Shown piece by piece: positions 24,558 through 34,164 of a DNA stretch of 64,000 nt; position 1 is the first letter of the stretch, and every line of letters begins with the position of its first letter. Source of the DNA: Granulicatella elegans ATCC 700633 (GTDB lineage Bacteria > Bacillota > Bacilli > Lactobacillales > Aerococcaceae); assembly GCF_000162475.2 (NCBI RefSeq), contig NZ_KI391971.1, positions 1,260,911 to 1,324,910 of the forward strand, written 5' to 3'. The notes beneath the pieces were generated by a model. The model did not search any database. It was not told the origin of the DNA and worked only from the letters and a program-made list of their open reading frames with translations. The translations under genes were made by a program, and so were the position numbers.

Positions 24558-24673
24558 TTCTGAAAAAACGTATATCTCAATCCTAAGTGAGAAAGTTATA
24601 TAGTGAGCTTCTCTTGGCTCTAAAATCAAGAAAGTTATCAGTAATTTTTTGCTACTTAAAGTGTGTATATAAC

Positions 24674-24704
24674 AACAGGGACAAAATACTTGCCCCTGTT
24701 TTTT
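24674..24704 (+). terminator. Terminator at the convergent end of the small ORF and clcF
   Basis: AACAGGG / CCCCTGTT hairpin followed by TTTTTT on the plus strand, overlapping the last bases of the facing gene. Confidence 0.7.
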
Positions 24705-25914
24705 ATCTTTCTATACTTTCTAATTCAAAAATTTTTTGTTGTCCATAAATACTATTATTTCCATTTACGACAAATGCAACAATACATACAATTGCTGCAT
24801 ATGGCATCATACTATATCCGAACACTTCACCGATAATAAAAATAGGGGCTAGCCAAGTGTTTGTCGCACTTCCAAATACAGCTCCATAACCTAACGCAGC
24901 TGCTACCATTGGAGAAATTCCTAACCAAGAACTCATCACAATTCCTAAAGAAGAACCAATCGAAAAGAGTGGAGTTACTTCCCCGCCTAAAAATCCTGCA
25001 CTAAGGGAGAATACTGTTAATCCTAATTTAAACAACCAATCTTGTACAAAAATTGTCTCACTATAAAAACTAGCATGAATTAAATTCGTCCCTAATCCTG
25101 CATAACGACCACTACCAAAAGCTGCGATTAAAATACTGACACCAATTCCTAATAAGAATATTCTTAGAGTTGGACTTGGAATTTTATTACTCCAATATTT
25201 TTTCAAATACGCTAAACTTACACTAAATAGTCTTCCTGTTAATCCAAAAGCAATTCCTAATACAACCATCTTCAATAATGTTTCATCAAATTGAATATCT
25301 ACAAGAATACCAACCATAAATTTCTCTAATCCTAAACGTTGCGCTACATTCATCGAAATAAAACTGGACAACAATGCATAAAATAATGCGTCAATTTGTA
25401 ATTGTCCGACAATCATTACTTCAATCGCAAAGAACGTTGCTGCTAGAGGAGTGCCAAATAGTCCAGCAAAGCCGCTCGCCATCCCAATCATTAATAAAAT
25501 TTGACGATTTCTCTTAGAAGAAAACCATTGTTGAAACTGATTCGCAACCGTTGCTCCTAATTGAACCGCCACTCCTTCACGACCCACACTTGCTCCAAAT
25601 AAATGCGCTAGCCATGTTCCAATCATCATAAAGGGAATTAACCATTTTGAAATGCGATTGTCCTCTCCTTGCCCAATTCGAAAGACAATATTCATTCCTT
25701 CAACCGCATTTTTCCCGTATTTTAAATAAACTGTATGAAATAAAAATCCTACTACTGCTAAAAACGGAATTAGATACGCAAAATATTCTACCCGTAATTC
25801 GGATACTTTTAATAATACTTGCCCAAAAAAGGACGTTAAAACACCAGTAATCACTCCGACAATGATACTAACGATTCCTAGTAAAACTTTTTCCTTGATT
25901 TTACACGAATTCAC
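24703..25914 (-). CDS. CLC-F type fluoride/proton antiporter
   Basis: A 403-residue CLC-family membrane protein. The usual anion motif GSGIP is replaced by 'EGMNIV' (GMxxI class), and the gating region is 'GASVGREGVAVQLGA', both characteristic of the fluoride-selective CLC-F branch; 'NGNNSIYGQQ' near the C-terminus also fits. It would expel fluoride in exchange for protons. The start is GTG, seven bases after GGAGG; reading further upstream would enter the prs terminator. No fluoride riboswitch was seen ahead of it. A chloride-type CLC is the alternative. Confidence 0.75.
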   Translation of the reverse strand: MNSCKIKEKVLLGIVSIIVGVITGVLTSFFGQVLLKVSELRVEYFAYLIPFLAVVGFLFHTVYLKYGKNAVEGMNIVFRIGQGEDNRISKWLIPFMMIGTWLAHLFGASVGREGVAVQLGATVANQFQQWFSSKRNRQILLMIGMASGFAGLFGTPLAATFFAIEVMIVGQLQIDALFYALLSSFISMNVAQRLGLEKFMVGILVDIQFDETLLKMVVLGIAFGLTGRLFSVSLAYLKKYWSNKIPSPTLRIFLLGIGVSILIAAFGSGRYAGLGTNLIHASFYSETIFVQDWLFKLGLTVFSLSAGFLGGEVTPLFSIGSSLGIVMSSWLGISPMVAAALGYGAVFGSATNTWLAPIFIIGEVFGYSMMPYAAIVCIVAFVVNGNNSIYGQQKIFELESIER

Positions 25915-25931
25915 CAAATAACCTCCTCGAA

Positions 25932-25960
25932 TAAAAAAGACTGGAGAAATATCTCCAGCC
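25932..25960 (-). terminator. Terminator of prs
   Basis: Hairpin CTGGAGATATTTCTCCAG followed by TCTTTTTT on the minus strand, 20 bases after the prs stop codon. It also separates prs from clcF, whose ribosome binding site follows immediately. Confidence 0.85.
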
Positions 25961-25981
25961 TCCGATTTAACCCGCAAATTT

Positions 25982-26959
25982 TTAATCTAAAATTGTGAAC
26001 TTTTCAATAAATAATGGACTTACTGAACGGTTTTCATGAATACGTTTGATCGCTTCAGCCATTAATTGGTCCACACTAACTTGGACAATTTTTCCACCTG
26101 TTTTTTCTTCAGGAACTTGAATTGAGTCAGTTACTACAACTTCTTTAATAACAGACGCATTTAAACGATCTAATGCTGGACCTGACAATACAGGGTGAGT
26201 ACAACAAGCATAAACTTCTAATGCACCAGCATCTTGAATAGCTTGCGCTGCTAGTGTAATGGTTCCAGCTGTATCAATCATATCGTCGATTAACACGGCA
26301 ACTTTTCCTTTAACATCCCCAATGATATTCATTACTTCTGCAACATTTGCTTTTGGACGACGTTTATCAATAATTGCAATTGGCGCATGTAAGAATTCTG
26401 CTAATTTACGTGCACGAGTTACCCCACCATGGTCTGGTGAAACAACGACGATATCTTTATCTTTGAAATTATTTTCTAAGAAATAATTGGCTAATAATGG
26501 AGCTCCTAATAAGTGATCCACTGGAATATCAAAGAATCCTTGAATTTGAGCAGCATGTAAATCTAATGTTAACACACGATCTGCACCTGCTTGTGTAATC
26601 ATATTTGCTACTAATTTTGCTGTAATTGGTTCACGTGATTGAGCTTTACGATCTTGACGTGCATATCCATAGTACGGTAATACAACGTTAATTGTTTTTG
26701 CACTTGCACGACGTAATGCATCGATCATAATTAATAACTCCATTAAGTTATCATTTACTGGATACGATGTTGATTGAACAATATAAACATGGTCTCCACG
26801 AATACTTTCATCAATGTTAATTTTAATCTCTCCATCACTAAAATGAGTAACGGATACTTTTCCTAATTCTACCCCGACTTGATCTGCAATTTTTTGAGCT
26901 AATGGACGATTTGAGCTTAGTGCAAAAATCTTTAAATTTGGATCGGAATAATGTTCCAC
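25982..26959 (-). CDS. prs: Ribose-phosphate pyrophosphokinase
   Basis: A 325-residue PRPP synthase making phosphoribosyl pyrophosphate from ribose 5-phosphate and ATP, for nucleotide, His and Trp synthesis. Visible are the PRPP-synthase signature '[18 protein letters not shown]' (about 131-148), the flexible loop '[19 protein letters not shown]' and the ribose-phosphate loop '[12 protein letters not shown]' (about 222-233). It starts with GTG behind a GGGGG site. glmU lies 92 bases upstream, the common Firmicutes glmU-prs order. Confidence 0.95.
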   Translation of the reverse strand: MEHYSDPNLKIFALSSNRPLAQKIADQVGVELGKVSVTHFSDGEIKINIDESIRGDHVYIVQSTSYPVNDNLMELLIMIDALRRASAKTINVVLPYYGYARQDRKAQSREPITAKLVANMITQAGADRVLTLDLHAAQIQGFFDIPVDHLLGAPLLANYFLENNFKDKDIVVVSPDHGGVTRARKLAEFLHAPIAIIDKRRPKANVAEVMNIIGDVKGKVAVLIDDMIDTAGTITLAAQAIQDAGALEVYACCTHPVLSGPALDRLNASVIKEVVVTDSIQVPEEKTGGKIVQVSVDQLMAEAIKRIHENRSVSPLFIEKFTILD

Positions 26960-27051
26960 AATGATAACCCCCGAAGAATTTTATTTTTGTTTTTTCACTA
27001 CTATAATAATAAACGTTTTTGATTCGTTTTTAAAGAACTAAATGTATATTT

Positions 27052-28434
27052 CTATGAATTTTTTTGAGCTGAAGGTAATTTTTCAGCATAGTTTTCTTTA
27101 TTTTCTTGACGAGAACGAGCAATGGCTAAAGCTCCATTTGGAACATCTCTTGTAATTGTAGAACCAGCTGCAATAAAGACATCATCTCCAATTGTAACAG
27201 GTGCTACTAAATTCGCATTGCAGCCCACAAATACACGGTCACCTACAGTAGCTCTATGTTTATTTTTACCATCATAGTTTACGAAAATTGTTCCACAACC
27301 AACATTGATTTCTTTCCCTAAATCAGCATCTCCAACATAGGTTAAGTGACCAACTTTTGTTCCAGATCCTAAGGTTGCATTTTTCACTTCTACGAAGTTT
27401 CCAATATGAACAGAATTTCCAATGACAGATTTTGGACGAAGATGTGCAAACGGACCAGCATTACTATAAGCTTTCATTAATGACTCTTCAATATTTGAAC
27501 TTGTCACTGTTACATAATCTTCTAATACAGAATCACGAATCACACTACCTGAAGTGATGTGACAATGTTGTCCAATCATTGTATCCCCTTTTAAATAAAC
27601 TCCTGGTTCAATCACTGTATCTGAACCGATGACTACTTCTGAGTCAATGTATGTTTGTTCAGGGTCAATTAAAGTGACACCGTTTCTCATATGTTGTTCA
27701 TTAATACGTTGACGCATTGCTTTTTCTGCTTTGGATAAAGCAACTCGGTCATTAACGCCCATTCCTTCATCTACATTTGGCATTTGATACGCAGAAATGA
27801 TTTCTCCGCGTTTTTTCAAAATTTCTAATACATCTGGTAAGTAATATTCCCCTTGAGCATTATCATTTCCAACTTCGCTTAATGCGCTGAATAAAGATTG
27901 ATTATCAAAGCAATAAGTCCCTGTATTAATTTCTTGAATCGCTGCTTCTTCTGGAGTAGCATCTTTATGTTCTACATTTTTTAAAACTGTTCCATCTTCC
28001 TCACGAACTACATGTCCATATCCAGTTGGGTCGTCTACCCAAGCTGTTAAAATAGTCGCTTTTGCTTTTGTATCTTCATGAACTTTCATTAATTGTTCAA
28101 AAGTTTCTGCAGTTAATAGCGGTGTATCTCCACAAACAACTAAAGTAGTCCCTTCTTTATCTTTCAACAATTCTTCTGCTTGTAAAACAGCATGACCTGT
28201 TCCTAATTGTTCTGCTTGTAAAGCATAAGAAACACGTTCTCCTAATTGTTGTTGTACCATTTCTGCACCATGTCCAACAATGGCTACAATCGTTTCGGCT
28301 CCCGCACGCTCTACTTGATCTACCACATGCTCTACCATTGGTTTGCCACAAACTGGATGCATGACTTTATAAAGTTCAGATTTCATTCGTGTGCCTTTTC
28401 CAGCTGCTAAAATAATTCCGTATTTTTGATTCAT
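27052..28434 (-). CDS. glmU: Bifunctional UDP-GlcNAc pyrophosphorylase / GlcN-1-P acetyltransferase
   Basis: A 460-residue enzyme making UDP-N-acetylglucosamine for the cell wall. The N-terminal nucleotidyltransferase has '[12 protein letters not shown]' (about 8-19) and '[14 protein letters not shown]'. The C-terminal half is a left-handed beta helix of hexapeptide repeats with '[25 protein letters not shown]' (around 330-355) and '[22 protein letters not shown]', holding the acetyltransferase residues. Length is usual. It is transcribed with prs; manA diverges from it. Confidence 0.95.
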   Translation of the reverse strand: MNQKYGIILAAGKGTRMKSELYKVMHPVCGKPMVEHVVDQVERAGAETIVAIVGHGAEMVQQQLGERVSYALQAEQLGTGHAVLQAEELLKDKEGTTLVVCGDTPLLTAETFEQLMKVHEDTKAKATILTAWVDDPTGYGHVVREEDGTVLKNVEHKDATPEEAAIQEINTGTYCFDNQSLFSALSEVGNDNAQGEYYLPDVLEILKKRGEIISAYQMPNVDEGMGVNDRVALSKAEKAMRQRINEQHMRNGVTLIDPEQTYIDSEVVIGSDTVIEPGVYLKGDTMIGQHCHITSGSVIRDSVLEDYVTVTSSNIEESLMKAYSNAGPFAHLRPKSVIGNSVHIGNFVEVKNATLGSGTKVGHLTYVGDADLGKEINVGCGTIFVNYDGKNKHRATVGDRVFVGCNANLVAPVTIGDDVFIAAGSTITRDVPNGALAIARSRQENKENYAEKLPSAQKNS

Positions 28435-28592
28435 ATTATCCCTCGCAAGTTCTATTTTTACTTCTTTATAATAGTAAACTATGATGTTTTTTGCAAGAAA
28501 GTGTCTTGAATATTGGTGAATTTGCTTTTATTTTTTTCATTCTTTTAAATATGCTATACTGTAATCGAGAAAATCATAAAGGAGCCCTCAAC

Positions 28593-29543
28593 ATGCAACC
28601 TATCTTTTTAAAGCCAGTCCTACAAGAAAAAATTTGGGGTGGAAAAAAATTACAAACAGAATTTAACTTAACTTTACCAAGTGATAAAGTTGGTGAATCT
28701 TGGTCAATTAGCGCTCATCCAAATGGACAATCAACTGTTCTTTCTCCTTCTGAGTATCAAGGAATGACATTAGCAGAACTATATGCTGGCCACGCAGATT
28801 TATTTCATCAACAAACATTGCCAACTTTCCCTTTATTAATCAAAATTTTAGACGCAAGCGATGACTTATCTATTCAAGTTCACCCAGATGATGCTTATGG
28901 GTTAGAACATGAACACGAATTAGGGAAAAACGAATGTTGGTATGTTATTTCTGCTGAACCAGGTGCAAAAATTATTTACGGACATACCGCACAAACAAAA
29001 GCAGAATTTGTTCAATTAATCCAAGAAGAAAAATGGAACGAATTATTTACAGAAGTTCCTGTCAAAGCAGGAGATTTCTTCAATGTTCCAAGCGGAACCA
29101 TTCACGCTATTGGAAAAGGGATTGTCATTTTAGAAACACAACAAAACTCTGACACTACTTACCGTGTCTATGACTATGACCGAAAAGATGATGCAGGAAA
29201 TCCTCGTCCATTACATATTCCACAAACGATTGATGTCACTACAATTCCGCATCAATTACCAAGTTTTAAACAAACAATTGAAAAAACGGATAATGCAACG
29301 ATTACTCATTTCATTACAAATCATTATTTCTCTGTTTGGAAGTGGGAAATTGATGGTACTTACGCTACTACACTAGATGACAACTACTACTTAGTAACTG
29401 TTATCGAAGGTGAAGGAACACTAGAAGTAAATGGCGAATCATTCGCTCTTAAAAAGGCAGATTCCTTTATTTTACCAACACCGATTCATGATGTAACTGT
29501 AAAAGGAAATCTAACACTAATCGTTTCTCGTTCTGAAGAATAA
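28593..29543 (+). CDS. manA: Mannose-6-phosphate isomerase, class I
   Basis: A 316-residue zinc enzyme interconverting mannose 6-phosphate and fructose 6-phosphate. Metal ligands are visible in 'IQVHPDDAYGLEHE' and 'FFNVPSGTIHAIGKGI', and 'QQNSDTTYRVYDYDR' is the typical active-site arginine block. The start MQPIFLKPV follows AAAGGAG by eight bases; a longer in-frame opening 34 codons upstream includes the promoter TATACT at about 28554 and is not used. Single gene with its own terminator. Confidence 0.95.
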   Translation: MQPIFLKPVLQEKIWGGKKLQTEFNLTLPSDKVGESWSISAHPNGQSTVLSPSEYQGMTLAELYAGHADLFHQQTLPTFPLLIKILDASDDLSIQVHPDDAYGLEHEHELGKNECWYVISAEPGAKIIYGHTAQTKAEFVQLIQEEKWNELFTEVPVKAGDFFNVPSGTIHAIGKGIVILETQQNSDTTYRVYDYDRKDDAGNPRPLHIPQTIDVTTIPHQLPSFKQTIEKTDNATITHFITNHYFSVWKWEIDGTYATTLDDNYYLVTVIEGEGTLEVNGESFALKKADSFILPTPIHDVTVKGNLTLIVSRSEE

Positions 29544-29550
29544 GAAATAA

Positions 29551-29584
29551 AAACAGCATTCTGGTTATGGAATGCTGTTTTTTT
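29551..29584 (+). terminator. Terminator of manA
   Basis: AAACAGCATTC / GAATGCTGTTT hairpin followed by TTTTTT. Confidence 0.88.
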
Positions 29585-29598
29585 AACAATAAATTTAA

Positions 29599-30315
29599 TT
29601 ATTCTAAAATGTTAAAACCTAAACTTGTACTGTCTCTTAAAAACATTTGAACAGTTTCTAAAGAATATTGTGTTAAATCTTTATCTTTTAACGATAATTT
29701 CTTTATCAAATCAGAAGTACATGTAATGATATCCACTCCTAGCTCATTTGCTTGATAAATATTAAATGTTTCTCTAGGACTTGCCCATAATAATTCAGCC
29801 AATTCTTTCTTACGACAAATTTCTAAAGCTTCTTTCATAATCGGCATTGGGTCTACACCTGTATCTGCAATTCTTCCCGCAAAAACGGAAACAATGGATG
29901 GAGTATTATTTTTTAGCACTGCTACAACTTCTTCCACTTGTTTTATTGTAAAAATTGCAGTTACATTAACTTTAATACCATCTGCAGTTAAACGGTTAAT
30001 CAATGGTACAGTACTCTCTCCTTTTGAATTAGTAATAGGAATTTTTACATAGACATTTTCCGCTAACGTTGCAATTCTACGTGCCTCTTTTTCCATTTGG
30101 TCGATTTCATCTGCAAATACTTCAAAAGAAACAGGGTAAGTTTTAATCTCTTTTAATACTTCCTTAGCAAATCCAATATAACTTGTAATACCAGCTTTTT
30201 TCATTAAACTAGGATTAGTAGTAAACCCCGTTACAATACCAGAATTCAAATCATTTAACATGTTATCTAAATTTGCTCCATCAGAAAACACTTTAACTGT
30301 TAATTCTTTAACCAT
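29599..30315 (-). CDS. Transaldolase-family protein
   Basis: A 238-residue class I aldolase of the small transaldolase/fructose-6-phosphate aldolase group. 'VTGFTTNPSLMKKAG' near residue 28 is the family opening and the Schiff-base lysine lies in 'NVYVKIPITNSKG' (about 87-99). 'SVFAGRIADTGVDP' is another family block. It is the last gene of the ascorbate-type PTS operon, five bases after the IIC gene, so it probably handles a pentose- or hexulose-phosphate made from the imported sugar. Whether it acts as transaldolase or as an aldolase cannot be told. Confidence 0.85.
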   Translation of the reverse strand: MVKELTVKVFSDGANLDNMLNDLNSGIVTGFTTNPSLMKKAGITSYIGFAKEVLKEIKTYPVSFEVFADEIDQMEKEARRIATLAENVYVKIPITNSKGESTVPLINRLTADGIKVNVTAIFTIKQVEEVVAVLKNNTPSIVSVFAGRIADTGVDPMPIMKEALEICRKKELAELLWASPRETFNIYQANELGVDIITCTSDLIKKLSLKDKDLTQYSLETVQMFLRDSTSLGFNILE

Positions 30316-30320
30316 ATGAT

Positions 30321-31703
30321 TTACTCCTCTTCTTCAACAATATTATTCAAAGCTTCTTTTGATTTTGTAAGAACTGAAGGTAAAACTAATACGACAGCTA
30401 AAACAGCGGCAATAATATAAATACCGATAGCTCCTGCTGATTCACCAGTACGTCCCAATAGAATACCAATTAAACCAAAATCAAAATCACCAAATGTTGT
30501 ATTAGCAAATCCTAATTTTCCTAAAACTGGAAGTAATGTAGCTGGTAAAAATGCTAAGAATAATCCATTTACAAATGATCCTAAAATCGCTCCTTTTCTA
30601 CCTCCTGTTGCATTACCAAAAATTCCGGCTGTAGCCCCGCAGAAGAAATGCGGTACCATACCAGGAATGATTAACACTCCGCCCAATGCACCAAGTACAA
30701 ACATACCTACAAGTCCACCTAAAAAACTAAATGCAAAACCAATAATTACAGCAGTTGGAGCATACGGGAAGAATACAGCACAGTCTACCGCAGGTACTGC
30801 GTTTGGAATTAATTTAGTAGCAATACCTTGGAAAGCAGGAATTAAGTCTGCTAAAATCATACGAACCCCTGCATAAACTACTGATACACCTACAGCAAAT
30901 GTCAAACCACTAATAATAGCAAAAATCAAAGGATTCTTACCGTTAGCCAATTCTTCTACAACTTGAGGATTTCTAATCAAACAAGCTACAACACCAATAA
31001 TATAGAATATTACCATTACAATTCCTGTTGAAATTGTTGTGTTTCTTAAAAAACTCCATTTATCAGAAATTTGTAATTCTTCTGTACTTCTGCTATCTTT
31101 ACCAACCTTAGTACCTATCCAAGCTGCTAAATAATAACCTAAACTTCCAAAGTGACCCATAGCAATTTCATCACCATCTGTTACTTTCAAAGTATATTTT
31201 TGACCAATTGCTGGTGAGATAGCTGACCATGCACCTAAGAAAAATCCTCCTAATAGAACTAATGCAACTCCTTCAAATCCAATTGCTCCTAAGACCGCTG
31301 AAAGTAAACATGCCATGAAGAAACTATGATGCCCTGTTAAGAAAATATATTTAAAACGAGTAAATCTAGCGAAAAACAAATTCAATAACAATCCTACAAT
31401 TAAAATTGACATTGTTTCTACACCTAAAATTTTTTGTGCTACACTTGTAACAGCCTCATTATTTGGAACTACTCCAGTAATACCAAATCCTTGTTCAATT
31501 AATGTTGCTAGAGGAGCTAAATTAGCTTGAATAACACCTGCTCCTGCAGCTAACATTAAATATCCTAAAATAGGACCTAATGTTCCAGTCAACACCTTAT
31601 GTCCTGGTGTTTTTAAAGCAAGTAAGCCGACAAATGCAATTAATCCCATTAAAAATGCTGGCTCACTTAAAATATTTTGAAAAAATATTAATACCCCATT
31701 CAT
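30321..31703 (-). CDS. ulaA: PTS ascorbate-type IIC component (UlaA family)
   Basis: A 460-residue polytopic protein with about 11 helices. 'LKTPGHKVLTGTLGPILGYLMLAAGAG', 'GHHSFFMACL' and 'MVPHFFCGATAGIFGNATGGRKGA' in the second half are blocks seen in UlaA/SgaT permeases. It carries the substrate across the membrane while the IIB protein encoded upstream phosphorylates it. Ascorbate or a related acid sugar or pentitol is possible; no lactonase or decarboxylase genes of a full ascorbate pathway are next to it. Confidence 0.88.
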   Translation of the reverse strand: MNGVLIFFQNILSEPAFLMGLIAFVGLLALKTPGHKVLTGTLGPILGYLMLAAGAGVIQANLAPLATLIEQGFGITGVVPNNEAVTSVAQKILGVETMSILIVGLLLNLFFARFTRFKYIFLTGHHSFFMACLLSAVLGAIGFEGVALVLLGGFFLGAWSAISPAIGQKYTLKVTDGDEIAMGHFGSLGYYLAAWIGTKVGKDSRSTEELQISDKWSFLRNTTISTGIVMVIFYIIGVVACLIRNPQVVEELANGKNPLIFAIISGLTFAVGVSVVYAGVRMILADLIPAFQGIATKLIPNAVPAVDCAVFFPYAPTAVIIGFAFSFLGGLVGMFVLGALGGVLIIPGMVPHFFCGATAGIFGNATGGRKGAILGSFVNGLFLAFLPATLLPVLGKLGFANTTFGDFDFGLIGILLGRTGESAGAIGIYIIAAVLAVVLVLPSVLTKSKEALNNIVEEEE

Positions 31704-31727
31704 GTTACTTCCTCCTTATTTATCACA

Positions 31728-32009
31728 TTAATTATTATTCATTTCTTGTAAAACTGGTGCTAATACTGGTTCAATTTTCTTTCTATTTGTATAACTTTCT
31801 ACAATACAAACATTTGCTGTTTCTGGGAAAATATCTTTAAACTCTTTCACAGTTACATATAAATCAGCATTTTTTCCAACTGCTGCATTAGAATCACATG
31901 ATTCTGCTTCAACTTCAATCCCTAAGTCTTTGGCTATAGCTTCTACTTTTAATCTCAATAACAAGCTACTACCAATTCCATTTCCACAAACTGTTACTAC
32001 TTTAATCAT
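31728..32009 (-). CDS. ulaB: PTS ascorbate-type IIB component
   Basis: A 93-residue cytoplasmic IIB protein whose phosphorylated cysteine is in 'VVTVCGNGIGSSLLL' (Cys at about 8). The ATG is chosen because AAGGAGG lies eight bases before it; it overlaps the stop of the regulator gene by eight bases, so translation is coupled. It takes phosphate from a IIA domain; the only IIA domain in this operon is the C-terminal part of the regulator. Confidence 0.85.
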   Translation of the reverse strand: MIKVVTVCGNGIGSSLLLRLKVEAIAKDLGIEVEAESCDSNAAVGKNADLYVTVKEFKDIFPETANVCIVESYTNRKKIEPVLAPVLQEMNNN

Positions 32010-34056
32010 CCCACTCACCTCCTTCTTGAATTACTTTCTCAATTAAACCTAAAATTTCTTCAGGAATTTCTGCTCTAATCAAACTTTCTATAATATCATC
32101 ATCATCTAAAATTAATGCCAACTGCTGTAAAGCTTTTAAATGTGCAGTAGAATCAACTGTTGCTAATACAAATATTAACTGTACATTTTTATCTTCATCA
32201 TCTGCTAATCCAAAATTAACAGGTTCTTTTAATTGCAACAAACTAATCCCTAAGCGATGCACACCAGCATCTGGTGATGCGTGCGGTACTGCTACTTTTG
32301 GTGCCAACACTATATAAGGACCAATTTCATTAACACTTGAAATAATAGCTTCAACATAACTTTCTTCTATATATCCATATTCTAACAAAGGTTTAGAAGC
32401 AATTCTGACTGCAGTTTGCCAATCATTTACTTTATCTAATTGTTGAATCAATTCTTTTTTTACTAGATCTTTCAAGGAATCACCTCCTAACACTACTTCT
32501 TTATTTGCAAACAAATATTTTGTTAAATCGTTTCTCAACTCCTTTTCGTTTTTTATTAATACATGCTTAGTAATAATTTTAAGTATTTCCTCAACTGAAA
32601 TAAATTCTTCTTTCTTCAAATGGAAAGTTTCAAAAACTTTTTTCTTTAATAGTATTTTTTCAGTAGAATTCATGATTGTTTTAACAATAAAAAGCGGTTT
32701 ATCTACCTCAATACTCATTGTAGAAAAAATCATATCAACTTTTTGAATTCCAATATTCTTTTTATAATCATTAAAAGACATTGTATAAAATTCTATCATG
32801 GGAAAAATCTGTTTTAATTCGGCTCGTAAAATTAATGAAGAGCTAATTCCATTTGGACAAATAACCATAGCAACAATTTTTTCTGTTATACTTTCCTTCT
32901 GAATATTTTCTAAATATCCACCAAAATGAATAGTAAAATAGGCAATTTCATCATTAGATATCTTTTTAAACGTTGCTTCTTCTAAAGGCTTAAGACTTCT
33001 TTTAATTAAAGCAAACAAATAGTCATATTCTTTAATAATTTGACTTGTCAGAGGATTTTTTAAAGAAACATCAAAAATTTGTCTATAAAATGCAGGATAT
33101 AAATGTGCATATAAATTTTTTCTAAATTGAAATGTTTCAGGAAATTCTAAACCTGTATTTACTTTTACTTGTAAAATAATTTCGTCCATTATTTTTATAA
33201 TTTCAGGTTCAGGATTAATATTTAAATCTCCCTGAACACATCCAGCTAATCTTGATAAAAGAAATTCTCTTTCCTTTGATAAATTTGGAAATTTTTCTTC
33301 GATATCTATTAGCAACCTTAATAATGGTGTTTCAATTATTTTTTCGAAATCCTCTGTATTTTTGATATAAGATTCTTTCAAACTATATTCATTAATTACT
33401 GCCATCAATATGGCTACCGTATCAATTTTCTCTGCAATAAATATTAATTGATATTTATCACTATATATCTTTAGCAAATTAAAAAATAATTCTTCCTGAT
33501 ATATTAAATTACATTCATTAAAAATATAGCGTAAAATATTTCTTCCACACACTAAAGTAATTAAATTTCCAATTGTTCTCTCAAGTAATTCTCTAATTTT
33601 ATTACTATTTCCATCTATATAATATCCTTTATCACGAGAGTAGATTAACTGAAGTTCATATTTTTGCAAAATAACTTTAACTTCTTTTAAATCTGCTAAT
33701 ATTGAATTTTTACTCATTCTTAAAAAATCTTGCAAATGTGAATTAGAAATATAGTCAGAACATAAAATTATATAGAAAATCAACATATCAATACGTTCTT
33801 CTTGAAACACATAATTTTTTGATGCTATATCAACATACTTCAATATATTAGTTATAGAGATATCTGGTGTAATGATAAAATTATTTTGAACTGTAATGGT
33901 AGGTAATTTTAAAATTACTAACATTTCATTAACTTTTTGTATATCTATCATTACAGTTCTTTTATTACATTGAAGCACACCCTCCATTTCTTCTATAGAG
34001 GTATGATTATAATTAAGAAAAAATTGATATTTTTTTATGAGCTCATTTGTTAACAC
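32002..34056 (-). CDS. PRD-type transcriptional regulator with IIB-like and IIA domains
   Basis: A 684-residue BglG/MtlR-type activator. N-terminal helix-turn-helix segments ('SIEEMEGVLQCNKRTVMIDIQKV' and 'QDFLRMSKNSILADLKEV') come first, then two PRD domains (about 180-400), a IIB-like domain with 'VICPNGISSSLI' (about 405-490) and a C-terminal PTS IIA domain with the active His in 'VAVPHASPDAGVHRLG' (about 540-684). Phosphorylation of the PRDs by PTS proteins would set its activity. It is the first gene of the operon, so it controls its own PTS. No other IIA gene is present nearby. Confidence 0.9.
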   Translation of the reverse strand: MLTNELIKKYQFFLNYNHTSIEEMEGVLQCNKRTVMIDIQKVNEMLVILKLPTITVQNNFIITPDISITNILKYVDIASKNYVFQEERIDMLIFYIILCSDYISNSHLQDFLRMSKNSILADLKEVKVILQKYELQLIYSRDKGYYIDGNSNKIRELLERTIGNLITLVCGRNILRYIFNECNLIYQEELFFNLLKIYSDKYQLIFIAEKIDTVAILMAVINEYSLKESYIKNTEDFEKIIETPLLRLLIDIEEKFPNLSKEREFLLSRLAGCVQGDLNINPEPEIIKIMDEIILQVKVNTGLEFPETFQFRKNLYAHLYPAFYRQIFDVSLKNPLTSQIIKEYDYLFALIKRSLKPLEEATFKKISNDEIAYFTIHFGGYLENIQKESITEKIVAMVICPNGISSSLILRAELKQIFPMIEFYTMSFNDYKKNIGIQKVDMIFSTMSIEVDKPLFIVKTIMNSTEKILLKKKVFETFHLKKEEFISVEEILKIITKHVLIKNEKELRNDLTKYLFANKEVVLGGDSLKDLVKKELIQQLDKVNDWQTAVRIASKPLLEYGYIEESYVEAIISSVNEIGPYIVLAPKVAVPHASPDAGVHRLGISLLQLKEPVNFGLADDEDKNVQLIFVLATVDSTAHLKALQQLALILDDDDIIESLIRAEIPEEILGLIEKVIQEGGEWDD

Positions 34057-34076
34057 TTTCTTCCTCCTATAACCAA

Positions 34077-34095
34077 ATTATATAAAGCGCTATCA
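34077..34095 (-). promoter_or_regulatory. -10 box and cre-like site before the PRD-regulator operon
   Basis: TATAAT (34077-34082) adjoins TGATAGCGCTTTAT (34082-34095), a near match to the CcpA cre consensus, suggesting catabolite repression by blocking the promoter. Confidence 0.5.
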
Positions 34096-34108
34096 TTTTC
34101 ATCAATAA

Positions 34109-34160
34109 TATTTGAGCACAACTTTATGTTCGTTATCTCTACATAAATTGTGCCCAAATT
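34109..34160 (-). terminator. Hairpin after the GntP-type permease gene
   Basis: TTTGGGCACAATTTATGT and ACATAAAGTTGTGCTCAAA pair over 18 bases, five bases after the stop codon. The T-run is weak (ATATTATT), so it may end or stabilise the transcript. Confidence 0.55.
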
Positions 34161-34164
34161 TACT

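Noticed and set aside
25915-25981. Fluoride riboswitch before the CLC-F gene
   Set aside because: Only the prs terminator and a ribosome site fit in the 67-base gap; no pseudoknot motif was seen.
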